Assembly (NCBI GenBank): GCA_010645155.1
Contig: CM021320.1
Coordinates: forward strand, 4,073,701 to 4,137,700
Length of the DNA stretch: 64,000 bases
Reading direction: 5' to 3'
Origin: Tigriopus japonicus
Taxonomy: Eukaryota; Arthropoda; Copepoda; Harpacticoida; Harpacticidae
Position 1 is the first letter of the stretch; the number at the start of each line of letters is the position of its first letter. Shown here piece by piece: positions 51,110 to 61,188 of this stretch. The position numbers were made by a program, and so were the translations under genes. The notes below the pieces were generated by a model. It saw only the letters and a list, made by a program, of their open reading frames with translations, made no database searches and had not been told where the DNA came from.

Positions 51110-51379
51110 ACTGATGACGGGTCGGATCCACAAGCCGTTGCAGTGGCACAACAACAGTCCCAACAAGTACAACAACAGCAACAGCAGCAACAACAATTGG
51201 CGGCAGTTGCTGCCGCTCAGCAACAGCATTTAAACGATTCCAACAACTCCACGTTATCGCCCAATTCTTGTGGGGGTGGTCAGCTTGGCCAGTCCATGAA
51301 GGAAAGCACGCCCAAACGTCTCCATGTCTCTAATATCCCTTTCCGGTTCAGAGACCCTGATCTCAGGAATATGTTCGGG
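51110..51379 (+). CDS. Rbfox1: Rbfox exon: polyQ/Ala segment and start of the RRM
   Basis: Acceptor cactttcAG (51108-51109) and donor GGG|GTGAGT delimit 90 codons, phase 0. The first half is Gln-rich (a run of nine Gln from CAA/CAG codons) and Ala-rich, followed by an Asn/Ser stretch. The last 24 residues start the RNA-recognition motif: [20 protein letters not shown] then NMFG. LHVSNI is RNP2, and the Phe-rich FRF loop after it is the segment known in vertebrate RBFOX1 to grip UGCAUG. Identity to vertebrate Rbfox here is essentially complete apart from Asn for Gln in RNMFG. This is the defining evidence for the gene family. The polyQ run is a repeat-length polymorphism candidate. Confidence 0.97.
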
Positions 51380-54196
51380 GTGAGTGAGAAACAGTGGTAT
51401 TTGTTTTAGAAGTAGTCTTGATATTGATATGCATCTTGGGAACACAGGGAACTTGTGGTTGTGTGACAACCGAGAGCTTTGGTCCACAACGCAAATGTTG
51501 AGTTGCTATCCTCAGGGGAAGGGCAAGAAGTAAGTTAGGAATTCAAGCCGGCCAAGTTTTTTCTTTGTTCCATTCCTTGTCACCAAAATATAAGGAGTGT
51601 GCTGAAATGGTGTTCCTCTTCTTCCTCTCTTCTTTTCATTGGGATCAAACACGTCCTACTTTTCTGCTCTGTTTTCGTTCGCAGCTCTCTTGATTTTCTT
51701 ATTTGTGTCACCACTGCTTTTAAACTGCTTGCCCAGCACTTCAGGGTCACCCAGGATGCCGTTCAACTTCTTTGAAGTCAAATTGATCTTACGAGAGATC
51801 AACAAAGGCGTCCCTGTGCTGGTTCACATGGATGAAGTTGCAAACCATCCCTAATTAAGTTTTAGAACCAGTCTATTATCATGTCGGCCGTGGTCTGCAC
51901 TACTAGTTTGCCGGCTGGAACAAGAGAATGAAATTAGTCAAGCGTAACTTTGTTCCCTCTGAAGAGGGCCTCTCCTCCGTCAAACTGAATATCAGATAAC
52001 TTTGGTGTTGGCAAATACTTCCCTACCTACTATTTCCTCTGCGATGCTACTCTTGTGCATCCGTTGGAATTTGAGCATGTCTAAATGTCCTGCTGCGTTT
52101 ATTTGCTCAATTTCGATTTTCTTCTCGAGTGATGTTTCTTACACGATTACCTACCCATCTGCTAGAGCGAAGCGCCAGCTCATTTTATGGAATTGCGGGC
52201 ATTCGTGGCCCACCTAAAAGTGCATCATATCAAATAGACGCCGGTTCAAGCGAGCCTGGGAAGCAGACTTAGTTGAGCAATTCCGACACCGACCCACTTC
52301 ATCCTGGTCATCTTAAAAGCCAGATGCTCTCCTAAAATTGTGGTGGGGGACTTTAGAGCTATCTTCAGTGTGTCTTCCAGGCAATGATAAACCCCTTTAT
52401 TTTATACCTTTTTGCACTTGTTTGTTAGGGGAAGTCGGAACAAGATCATTTCTACTGTCCATTCAATTGCAAATGGCCCTGGGAAAGCAAACAATGCATA
52501 CGAATTAAGCCTTGGAATCCCTGGCACATGTTTGTGCGATCACTCGCTTCCTACTTCACGCCATTTTTGTTTCTTCAAACCCAACAAGCCCAGTTGTATT
52601 TTTTTGGCAAATGCATTATTCTTGAAAGTCTCACATGAAGCCTTGAGAAATGACACCGAACTTCGCTCCGGTGCAAAATCGAGCTTCCTCCTGATAGGAT
52701 TGAGATTTGAAGAAGAAGATTAATTGAAGAAAGTTTGGAGTAGGTCCCTACAAACTCTTTCCCTTGCGCTCATTCTCTGTCTCTCTCTCTCTTAAAGTGC
52801 AACTTCTTGAATGGAGAGTGATTTTCCGATTGTTCCAAGTTTTCACATCGGTGATCGACTTTCCTCAAATTGACCCACATGCCATGTTGGACTAGTAGTG
52901 CATAGCAGGCTGAACTAGTTAACCTGAAATGATCCTCTTGTACATAAGAGGATCTGAGTTGGAGTGGGCAAGATTTGAAAACAGAAGGCAGTGAGTAGTG
53001 CCATTACGGTATCGAAAGCGCTTAAGATCACTCTGGCAAAGCCGAGGAGATTCGTCTGAACTTCTCCCCAGAGAATTGGCCTGAAGATAAGCACATTTTC
53101 TGCGCTGTTAGGTTGAGAAGAGCGACTTTTTGGCTCGAGGTCGAAAGAGCGAGCTTGTTGGACCAAATCTTTGATGGGAGAACAAGTTTGCCGCCAATTC
53201 CTTGTCGAGCAAATTTAAGATCCAAGCGCGGTCGGCTCGACTCGTGTGTGATGCAATCGGTCCAATCACGGCCATTGTCTCTCCTCAACCGAGCTCTGGC
53301 GTCAATTCAAGATCGAAATCCCATGGCTAGAATACAGCTCGATGGCTGAGTGCGTGGCTAGCTCCCTCATTCTCATTCCCTATCATCTTCCCCCTGTTCC
53401 TCTCTTGTCCTTAGACGTTTCCTCTTCCTTGGCATCTTACCCTTTTTTCCAGGGGGACCCAAATAAGGGATTGACTTGACAAGCATGACTTGTAATGTTC
53501 TTGCACTGATTGTAGAACGGCACGGACGGAGTTCCTTCTTTCTTTCGTTCGTTCGTTGGTTGGTTCCTTCTGGATCTCTCGCTCACGCTCGTTTCTCCCA
53601 TTGAACAATTGGTCCTTATCTTCTACGATTTTTTACTACCCGACTACGATACTGTGCCCTACAACCAACCAGCCCCACTTGCCTCAACGCAAAGAAACCA
53701 AGCCTTTCATTTCAAATGGTAAATGGACTTTGCAGTCAGTTCAGTCGTCTTTGAGATCTTGCCAGGATTAAGAAGCTGTATAGCTGTATAAAAAAAGGAA
53801 TGGAAGGAGGGGGGGGGGATGGTGCCAGGAGCTAGCTCTCGTTTATGTTATTACTTTGCACTATATAGTTCCCTCCATCATTCTTCTTACTCCATCAATT
53901 TCCTGGAGGAACGAACTAAGAGTGAAGAGGAGGAAGCCGAAGACGACGATGGCGACAACAACGGGGACGAGAAAATTGAACTCAAGCTGGTTTGTTGCCA
54001 TCCATCAAGCCTCGTCTTCAAATTAACTACCAAGGGGTTTGAGCGAAGTTCATACAACATTGTGTGTTCCATTTGGGTTTGAGTCCCATCCAAATGATTC
54101 AGATTTAGACCAGAGACCCATTGTTTCCATGCTTGTTCCACCCTAGCGTAAGCAAACGAATGAGCCGATTTAGAAGTTCTTCTCTCTCATTTCTAG
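51380..54196 (+). other. Rbfox intron (2.8 kb) within the RRM
   Basis: It separates the RNP2 exon from the rest of the RRM, as in other Rbfox genes. It holds a possible acidic cassette (53909-53989, listed separately) and otherwise only short chance open frames and a poly-G run near 53,810-53,818. Confidence 0.85.
53909..53989 (+). CDS. Possible acidic cassette exon inside the RRM intron
   Basis: After a pyrimidine-rich stretch and AG at 53907-53908, 27 codons (EERTKSEEEEAEDDDGDN...) end at CTG|GTTTGT. They are phase 0 at both sides and exactly compatible with the flanking RRM exons. Inclusion would insert an acidic 27-residue loop between helix 1 and strand 2 of the RRM and probably abolish or alter RNA binding. 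The donor is poor and the insert has no known counterpart, so this may be a low-complexity accident. Confidence 0.15.
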
Positions 54197-54250
54197 AAAT
54201 TTGGAACCATCCTTGATGTTGAGATCATCTTCAATGAGCGGGGATCCAAG
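54197..54250 (+). CDS. Rbfox1: Rbfox RRM exon, 54 nt
   Basis: Eighteen codons, [18 protein letters not shown], phase 0 at both ends, with acceptor catttctAG and donor AAG|GTAAGC. It differs from the vertebrate exon of identical length only at Lys for Gln (first residue) and Thr for Lys (fourth). It forms RRM strand 2 and the approach to RNP1, whose first Lys it supplies. Exact conservation of exon size and borders supports strict orthology. Confidence 0.97.
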
Positions 54251-54327
54251 GTAAGCTCAATTTCAAGTTGGACCTGATCCAATTCCACAAGTGCCTACCA
54301 TTAACACGACCTTCATTTTTGTTCCAG

Positions 54328-54420
54328 GGATTTGGTTTCGTCACATTTGCCAACAGTTCGGACGCAGATAGAGCCAGAGAACAGCTTCACTCCACAGTTG
54401 TAGAGGGAAGAAAAATTGAG
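54328..54420 (+). CDS. Rbfox1: Rbfox RRM exon, 93 nt (RNP1)
   Basis: Thirty-one codons starting [18 protein letters not shown] and ending VVEGRKIE, phase 0 at both ends. It encodes RNP1 (K|GFGFVTF, with the Lys from the preceding exon) and helix 2. The RNP1 aromatic residues stack on bases. Its 93-nt length is the same as the vertebrate exon whose skipping gives an RNA-binding-dead, dominant-negative Rbfox isoform. Skipping here would likewise keep frame. The upstream intron is only 77 nt (54251-54327). The donor GTACTG is weaker than every other donor in the gene, so the exon is a natural target for regulated skipping. Confidence 0.97.
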
Positions 54421-54576
54421 GTACTGCTATTGATGATAATGATGTAGTGGGGAGCAATGTAAATGGTAGCATTATTACTGTTGCAATTGCCATTTCTCCT
54501 TGTTACCAAGTCACTGATTTCTACGCTCATTTATCACATCGTTTTTTTAACTACGTCAATTTCTTATTTTTCATAG

Positions 54577-54631
54577 GTCAACAACGCAACGGCCCGAGTT
54601 CAAACAAAGAAACCCTCTAGTATACCTAATG
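54577..54631 (+). CDS. Rbfox1: Rbfox exon: end of the RRM
   Basis: Eighteen codons plus one base: VNNATARVQTKKPSSIPN then a split codon. VNNATARV is the conserved last RRM strand of Rbfox. Acceptor tttttcatAG (54575-54576), donor ATG|GTGAGT at 54632, phase 1 out. Joining to 57274 completes GCT (Ala) and continues ASSLRGVAIQRG, so the constitutive path skips the 54816 exon. A double UGCAUG site begins 16 nt downstream of this exon, in the position from which Rbfox proteins usually enhance inclusion. Confidence 0.96.
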
Positions 54632-54646
54632 GTGAGTTCGTTGGAT

Positions 54647-54656
54647 TGCATGCATG
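54647..54656 (+). promoter_or_regulatory. Double Rbfox-binding site TGCATGCATG
   Basis: Two overlapping TGCATG hexamers just downstream of the 55-nt RRM-end exon. UGCAUG is the established high-affinity Rbfox recognition site, so the gene product could bind its own pre-mRNA here. Confidence 0.7.
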
Positions 54657-54815
54657 TTCGACTAGCTAGCTAGATCTGCGCTCAATTCATTACTTCACAG
54701 GATACATTTTGTCATTGATTTTCTAAAACACGGAGTTGCTTGGCCAAGTAGCCGAGTGTTTCAGCTCTTTGTCAGTGAATATGGATGCTGATGTTGTCTG
54801 TCATTTCCCACGCAG

Positions 54816-54882
54816 GTCTTCCCATTGTACCCATGTTGTGTAAAAACGAAGCCAGGGTGCTTGATTCTCAACAACAGCAAGT
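54816..54882 (+). CDS. Rbfox1: Candidate 67-nt frame-shifting cassette exon
   Basis: A pyrimidine-rich acceptor (tgtctgtcatttcccacgcAG, AG at 54814-54815) and a consensus donor (AAGT|GTAAGT at 54883) bound 67 nt. Read from the preceding exon it encodes GLPIVPMLCKNEARVLDS, a short Gln run, and two left-over bases. Sixty-seven is not a multiple of three. Inclusion throws the 57,274 exon into another frame, which reads FFAWSGYSKRSC... with Ser/Cys/Arg enrichment and stops at 57487. The result would be an Rbfox with an intact RRM and a different, shorter C-terminus, or a transcript destroyed by nonsense-mediated decay. Without the cassette, the canonical C-terminus is made. It could also pair with an exon I have not found. 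Confidence 0.45.
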
Positions 54883-57262
54883 GTAAGTGGCCAATCTATT
54901 GTCTCCTCCCCGAACATCCGTAGTCTTTATTGGAAGTGTTCATCGCTTCCAATTTAGACCGAAGATCATAGCGGGAGCACAATAGGCCATGGAACTGTAT
55001 TTGAAGCGAGTCGTCAGTCCTGTAATCATCCAATTTCCAAATTTCGACACAAGCTCGACGAGATTTCCCAGGCCTCTCATTCCAATTTAAATAACTGCCA
55101 ACTTTGAGTAGTTGCTCATGCAAACATGACAATATGACTTGATGTCATCAAGTAAAGCCGAATGAGATAGAGTCGGATTCTGACCAGTTTTGGACGGAGA
55201 GATCCATTTGGATCTGTTTCCGGATGAAGTTGGCTAGTTCCCCTGCCCTAGCTGCCTTGTCATTGGTCAATAAGAAGCTCGGACTCAATTAGGAAGTTCT
55301 CATGTTCCATGCATCTTCTCCTGCCACCACTTCTTCCTCAGTCCCATCCTTTAAGGAATGCATCTCTTTCCCAGTCCCAACTGGATTCTTGATTTTGGTA
55401 TCGTGTTATCGTACAACAAAAAACCAACCAATCTACAGCAACTGCAAGCTTGTTTAACGTGGTTCCATTGCCTGCTGGGAAACATTCGCGTTCCAACGTG
55501 TCCCAAAGTTGTTATGGGGCTAACTCCTTGGTCTGATCTCTTTCTGTATACATCTTTCTCTCATCCGAGTATGTTTTGCTGTCAATGAAAATGTCGATTC
55601 TTCCGGTGAAATTTTCGTCATATGCCTTGCTGACACACGCTTTTTCAAATCACAATCAAAACATGGTTGGGACCGACTCCCACAGTATACTTAAGAACTA
55701 GATTAACCTTAATGCAAAAACTGCATCTTGATGGACTAAAATGGGGGTAATTACCGTCCTATCCGGTTGAGGTAATCCAACTACAGCATTTCGATACGAT
55801 TCAAGCCCAGCCAGTGAGCTTCAAACAGAGAGTTGAGTTTTTGCATCATTTCTAATGACATTTCATGCTCGTGGGCGTGAAAAAGCATTTGTCTTTGGTT
55901 TGTTTTTTCTTCGTGTTTGATTTCTTACCGATTTATTTCAGTTATTTCTCAAACTCAGAGCAATCAACCTGATTTTATCTCTGGATCACTGAAGATGCTT
56001 GCCAGGAAACAGCAACAACTACTTCGGTACTTAACTCATTACCTTTATTAACGTTCATCCTTGTTTGTTCTCCGTTCCAAATTCGTATGAATATCTCATT
56101 TTGCTCAGTTGTTCCTAGGAAATAATGCCTGCAGAAATGTTGCTGACCAAAATCTAAATATGTTTTTTCCCCACACGGCAAATAGGTTCTTCGCATGACT
56201 TCCTTAGTTGTCTGATATTTTGTCTGTTTGATTTTGTTCGTTCTTAACCCTTCTAATTCATGATTTCATCCCATGGTGTGTATCATATTAATATCGAACC
56301 AAGTCAAGCACAAGAGTAGAGGGTTGAGAAAAAAAAAACATTGTTTCTCTTTGTTTCGCACCCGTATTGCTTAAGAATAAGGCGTTGGATATGATATTTG
56401 ATTGTTCCTATCTTGGGAAAAAACTGTTAAGGTTGTTGACTTGACCCCTTGTTGGTGTCTACGTACTATTGGTTGATGGGATTGCATGAGCCTCAATTTT
56501 CAGTGTGGATCCACCCCTACGATCCTTCCAAGAACTTGCACATTCCTGCTCGAACAACCTTGTTCGACCAACTTGAAACTCAATCATATTGATATAGACA
56601 CAAAGAGAACAAGTGAAAGTTTAAAGTCTGATGAAACATGTTTTTCGAATTTGTGTGGCTTTATCCATTTCCGGTCTCGCACAATTGCTGTTTTTCCTTA
56701 TGAAGTTCTCTCATTGTGCGTCAATTTCAACACAACATACAAGTTCATAACTTCACGTTGTCACACCGTCTGTCTGAATGAGAATGTTTTGCCAAAATCA
56801 TATGGCCTGTCCTTCGTATAACAGTGTCTACCCTATACAAACGGTGAATGTTGTAAATCTCTGTTGACTTTTGTGAAGCTTTCATGGTCCCATATGACCG
56901 AGAGACGGTATTTGAGGAAAAACGTGTAAAATTTAGTTTTGGACACTGATCCGAGAATTTTGAAAGTCAGTAAGCCTTGCAAGATTTGTTTCACAGTGTT
57001 CTGAGATTGTCTTAAACTGTTGCGAGTCCTTTGCTGCTACTACCACCAACAAACTGATTTTAGCCTCGCTCAATGGCGATTGAGGTTAGATGACGGTAAA
57101 CATCACTACTAACGCTTGATTGAATGTTGATGAAGCCGCTACATCGAACATTTTGAGCGAAACAAGCAGTCGATACCTTTCTCTTGCGCTCTCTCTTCTT
57201 CCTCTAGATCTTTGCTGACATCTTTGAGCCTGTTTGATCGAATGAGTGTCTGTTTCTTTCTT

Positions 57263-57268
57263 TGCATG
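57263..57268 (+). promoter_or_regulatory. Rbfox-binding site inside a 3' splice site
   Basis: TGCATG interrupts the pyrimidine tract four bases before the AG (57272-57273) of the C-terminal exon. Rbfox binding upstream of, or over, an acceptor generally represses its use, so this site could couple Rbfox level to use of this acceptor. Confidence 0.6.
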
Positions 57269-57273
57269 TTAAG

Positions 57274-57751
57274 CTTCTTCTTTGCGTGGAGTGGCTATTC
57301 AAAGAGGTCATGCCGCTGCCGTTCAAGCAGCTGCTGTAGCTGCAATGGCTGCACGTCGCTCAAACTACCCCTTAGCTGCTGCAGCCGCACTGGCCGCTTC
57401 ACACCAAAGGGTTATGATGGCGAATGCGGCCCAGCAACAGGCTCACGCTCAAGCTGCATTGATAGGACAGTCACCGGGTCAGCCTAGTGTCAGCTTGGCC
57501 GGAGCTCCGCCGACGCCGGGCAATGCGTTACTTGCTAACCCGGTGGTAGGCAGTCAGCATGTTACCTCCCCACTAACCTCTTCCTCAGTGGCGACTTCGA
57601 CTGCCATCACATATGCGGCTGCAGCTGGTGTCCATCAGCATCACAACAGCAGTCACAACAACAACTCACTGCATGCGGCATTGGCAGCCTCTGCTGCGGC
57701 TGCCGGTACCTCGCAACAACAACAACAGCAGCAGCAGCAGTCCTCACCAGC
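57274..57751 (+). CDS. Rbfox1: Rbfox C-terminal exon, Ala/Gln-rich
   Basis: 478 nt, entering in phase 1 and leaving in phase 2 (CCA GC|GTAAGT). It starts SSLRGVAIQRGHAAAVQAAA, equivalent to the post-RRM Arg/Gly region of Rbfox (LRGVAIQRG is the arthropod-style sequence). It continues with long Ala runs, NAAQQQAHAQAALIGQ, Pro/Gly segments, a Ser/Thr-rich stretch, a His/Asn run, and a closing run of nine or so Gln before SSPA. The exon is much longer than vertebrate counterparts. Low-complexity C-terminal regions of Rbfox mediate assembly with LASR-type complexes. CAA/CAG and GCN repeats make its length likely to vary between individuals. Confidence 0.93.
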
Positions 57752-59220
57752 GTAAGTGCTTCTTCTCGTTGGACAAGAAAAAAGCCGCTTAAATACAAAA
57801 AGCACACCACAAGCACACACACACACCTTCGTCGTCTTGCTCTACCAACTAATCACGTGTTCTCTGGCACAGTTTCTTGGTACAATTAGCGAATTTTTTT
57901 GCACTTGCATGTTTATGTTGTAAAGATTGTTTTTCTTCGCTTTTCTATTCGAGGCAGCACCACTAAGCCTCTGGTGTGCGAAATAATAGAGCGAAATGAA
58001 ATATTCAATTTGGAACGATCCCTGCATGCCATTTCCTCGGTTGTTGAGGTCCATGAAATGAGTTGACAAATACCGTTTCAGGGATCTTCAACTTGGCAAA
58101 GAGAAGACTCCGCAAGTCAAGCACAGATCAAACCATGTCTCAAAAGTACATTCACAAATCTGAAGGATTTTTGTCCACCAATGATTTGAGAATAGAGAAC
58201 AAAAATCTGCTCTGGACCTTGCGTTGAATTTTCGTCTTTGCCACAGTGAAAAAGTTCCCCTTGGGGAAGCTTATGTGTCTGGAACCCTCAATTGACGTGT
58301 TGTGCCCGTGTTTTTGCCTGAATAAGCTTTATTAACACCATCCTAAAGCAAGTCATGATGCCCGCGAACAATACAATATGCTTTTTGCATCCCTATAATG
58401 GTCCATTAAGACGGCCTTACTTACAAAACCCGTAATTCCTAACAAAAGGACGAGCTGCCCACAATCATGATCTTTGTCATGTGTGCATGATTAATTCAAG
58501 TACATGAAACTCCTTTTTTGATCTTTCATCGTGAAATTTTGGAAACTAAAAAACCGACCAAGTGGGCGTTGATGAAATAAGCTGACCTGAAAAAGCGCAA
58601 ACAATAAGAAAGTCCCCCCGCTTCCCCAGTCCTCCCATGCCCCGCCCCATCTTTCAGATTACTTAGTCGTTTCTACCACCTGGATGTTGTTTCTTCAATG
58701 TAGAAACAAGGGCCAATACAGTTTCAGGGTCTGTTTCTCCTCAAGTGAGATCAATTATGATAATTCCACCCCAAGATTCCCTTTGGTTTCTTCGGTGCAA
58801 CTTTGCTTTGATCGTTGGCCTTGGTCATTAGGGCATAAATAACTGAATTTGCGAGGAGTCAAAGGGAATCTCAAATGTGGAACACGAGGATTTTTGGACT
58901 TTTTTCTGAAAACGAGTGGCAACGTTCAAAATACGCTCTTCAAACCCAACCAACAAAAATCACAAGAGTCTTCGTGTCTTTCAACATGTGTATTCTTGAT
59001 CCAAGCAGACTCGAGTCAGTTCCGTTCATGCGAGTTTGTTCTCATTTTTATCTTCATCATGGAGCTGCTTGGACCTAAGACTTTATCCTAGAACAACTTG
59101 GAACGAACGATGATGCCTCCTCTGTTTGAGTTGGACGCTTCCAACTTGTTCTAACTTGGATCGAAATCATTGAATATCCATATCTCTTTCCTCCCATCTC
59201 GAACACTTTTTTCTAATGAG
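57752..59220 (+). other. Rbfox intron (1.5 kb)
   Basis: No internal exon recognised. It has TGCATG or GCATG sites near 57906, 58022 and 58487 and a CA-rich tract after 57,800. The minus-strand open frame at 57,842-58,069 has no coding features. Confidence 0.8.
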
Positions 59221-59508
59221 CCTTTATTACTATCCCCACAACAGTTTGTACAATCCTTATGATCCATTCTTGGCCAACTCCTTGGCTCAGCTCCAAGCCA
59301 ATGGATTCGCCGGCATCACAGACCCAAGACTACAGAACCTGGCCGCACTGGCCTCCAGTGGGCTAGTGGGAACAGGTGGAGGCGGCGTCAGACCAGGATT
59401 TGCGGGTCTTGGAGCCACCGGTCTGTCCCAGGCTAACCTCTCCCTCCAGGCTGCTTTGGTGAATCAGTCTGCACAAGCAGCCTACGGTGGTGGCGGTCTT
59501 CCCGCTGC
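59221..59508 (+). CDS. Rbfox1: Rbfox C-terminal exon, Tyr/Asn/Gly-rich
   Basis: Acceptor ttttttctaatgAG (59219-59220) and donor GCTGC|GTAAGT; phase 2 in and out. It reads LYYYPHNSLYNPYDPFL, then NSLAQLQANGFAGITDPRL, and a Gly/Ala/Leu-rich tail ending YGGGGLPA. Tyr-rich C-terminal repeats are characteristic of Rbfox proteins, where aromatic residues drive higher-order assembly. The spliced junctions restore Ala codons on both sides (GC+C and GC+T). An ATG at 59216 straddles the acceptor and is not a real start. Confidence 0.92.
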
Positions 59509-60370
59509 GTAAGTTCCATCACACTTTTGGCATCTTGTTAGCATTAAAAGACTTCTTGATCTACGTACGTACATAACGACAAATTACTACCGCTGCTGTT
59601 GCTGCTGCTACAACTACTAAGTATACACACACTGATCGACGTTTTGGTTCCATTTCCCTTGAGCAAAGCATCGTTCAGATCATGCAGTCGAGGCTTGTTT
59701 GTTTGCAACCAACGATTGTTCAATTCCAGCATCACAATATTGTCGCCCAAGAGTTGACCTCAAAGGTTGTTGCAAGGCGCGGTCTGGAAGAAAGAAGGTT
59801 ACATGCACACACTTCAACACCCCCGTTTTCATCTACATATTACCAAACACACAAGTTTCCACACGTCTCATAAGCAAACTGAAATGAAACCAAAATGATT
59901 GATGGTGTTCCTGCAACAACCATTCTGCTTGGTTCTTTCGTTGCTGAATGAATGCCAATGCGACAACATAGAGGTCAACAACAACAAACTATCTGGAATG
60001 ACATTTTAACTTTACTTTCCTTGGAATGTGTTAATTTTCCAAGCAAGGCTCTATTAAAGGCATGGTCAAACTAGCAAACCCTCTCTTCCCGAAACAACCA
60101 ACAACCTCTTGAAGCATTGAACATGGCCGCCACAACAATAACAACAACAACCACAGCCACCAAACCGACCATTTGTACACTCAGCCTTTACTAATTTAAA
60201 GCCATTCTTTGATTGATCCTAAACTTCTTTAGCATTGGTGCTCTCCATGCAACACGAGTCGCAAAACCTTTTTGCTGCAAGTGCTGGTGTTGTTGTTGTC
60301 GTTGATGTTGCCCTTGGTTGTTCTTGTTCGCGCTTGACCTCCTCGTGTTAATCCAAGATTTTTATTTCAG
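59509..60370 (+). other. Rbfox intron (0.86 kb)
   Basis: It contains CAACAA- and CTGCTG-type short repeats (around 59,590 and 60,130-60,160), but no exon with Rbfox character. An ATG frame at about 60,123 (Thr-rich, short) looks like repeat-derived chance. Confidence 0.8.
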
Positions 60371-60449
60371 TCTTGCTCGCGACCCCACAGCCGCGGCCCT
60401 CGCGGACCCTTATTTAGGACAAAGTATAGGACCTGTCCCGGGTTACGGA
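60371..60449 (+). CDS. Rbfox1: Rbfox exon: conserved DPYLG...PGYG block
   Basis: Acceptor tttatttcAG (60369-60370) and donor GGA|GTAAGT. Twenty-six codons plus the completed Ala: LARDPTAAALADPYLGQ then SIGPVPGYG. DPYLGxxIGPVxGYG is a block shared by invertebrate Rbfox proteins just before the C-terminal tyrosine/arginine motif. At 79 nt (not a multiple of three) its skipping would change the frame of the final exon and give a short alternative tail ending about 26 codons on. It leaves in phase 0 to the last exon. Confidence 0.94.
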
Positions 60450-61146
60450 GTAAGTGTGGCACACCAGTTCTTCTTCTACTTCTTCTACTTCCTCCTCTTC
60501 CTCATCCTCCTCATCCTGCTGCTGCTCCTTCTCGTTCTTCTTCCTCTTCTTCTTCATTACCCAATCTGCTCTTCTGAGCTCTCCATTCAGGGATCTCTTC
60601 ATCCCTCGATCTTCGTCGAGAGCCCTTCCATTACTTGTCTGCTATACAATTGCAATACAGCCCTAGCCCTTATTTGGGACTCTTGTCTTCTTGTTTCTCT
60701 CTGCAACTAACACTTTCGCAATTTCAAGAGGTTCATTTTGCATTTCGTTGCTCTTTCGCATGTGTGCATGATCTTCGCTTGAAGGTCGTCTTTGGTTTTG
60801 GTGCTTGATCTGCATTCACTCTTTTGTTTTGAGAAGAAGAGGATCCCTTTCAGCTTTTGTTTCGTATACTAATTGTCAGTCATAATTATGATTCTCATTC
60901 CAACCAAAATTATTGCCCTTAATATTTTCCTTATTTTTACTGCCACCCCTTCACATTCTCTATCGATCGTGGGCTCCAAAATTGCAGAAACAATGTCATT
61001 CGCACATCGGGAGGAATGTTCTAATAATACATTGTGGCTCAGATTTTGGTCGTCTTAAGAGCTTGAATGTGGATGGGTGGCAGTCAAAGGAATTTAAACC
61101 GACATAGTCACGTTTTCAACCCATCTTTGCATTCTGTCTCTTTCAG
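60450..61146 (+). other. Last Rbfox intron (0.7 kb)
   Basis: It begins with a long CTT/CTC-rich tract (about 60,468-60,560) that could bind pyrimidine-tract proteins. A TGCATG lies near 60,763. The apparent hydrophobic open frame running through from the previous exon is the translation of that tract. Confidence 0.85.
60468..60560 (+). repeat. Pyrimidine-rich CTT/CTC low-complexity tract
   Basis: Degenerate CTTCTTCTA, CCTCCT and CTGCTG units directly downstream of the 79-nt exon donor. This is low-complexity sequence, not coding. Confidence 0.85.
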
Positions 61147-61188
61147 ACTGCTCTGTATCGAAGTTATCAACGTTTCGCCCCATATTGA
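61147..61188 (+). CDS. Rbfox1: Last Rbfox coding exon, ends RFAPY-stop
   Basis: Acceptor tctctttcAG (61145-61146), phase 0 in. Thirteen codons, TALYRSYQRFAPY, then TGA (61186-61188). The Tyr-Arg-x-Tyr-x-Arg-Phe-x-Pro-Tyr ending is the hallmark of nuclear Rbfox isoforms across animals (vertebrate end ...RGGYNRFAPY) and acts as a PY-like nuclear-import signal. Vertebrates make cytoplasmic isoforms by replacing this end through alternative splicing. A downstream in-exon AG at 61162-61163 would do the same here. The ten supported exons from 18,299 on give 588 residues before the stop. Confidence 0.97.
   Translation, partial: TALYRSYQRFAPY

Larger units (their letters stand above)
54632..57273 (+). 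other. Rbfox intron with regulated-looking cassette
   Basis: A 2.6-kb interval between the RRM and C-terminal exons. It contains the TGCATGCATG at 54647-54656, the 67-nt cassette candidate at 54816-54882, a TGCATG near 56482-56487, and a TGCATG overlapping the 3' splice site at 57263-57268. A pyrimidine-rich acceptor-like site also occurs at 55940-55941 (atttatttcAG) with an open frame after it, but no donor gives a workable phase. Confidence 0.85.

Noticed and set aside
55942..56049. Open frame after a strong acceptor-like atttatttcAG
   Set aside because: The only nearby donor (CG|GTACTT) leaves a phase incompatible with the next exon.
60450..60710. Hydrophobic extension of the DPYLG exon by intron retention
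   Set aside because: It is the translation of a CTT/CTC-rich tract. A consensus donor and the RFAPY exon downstream give the conserved ending.
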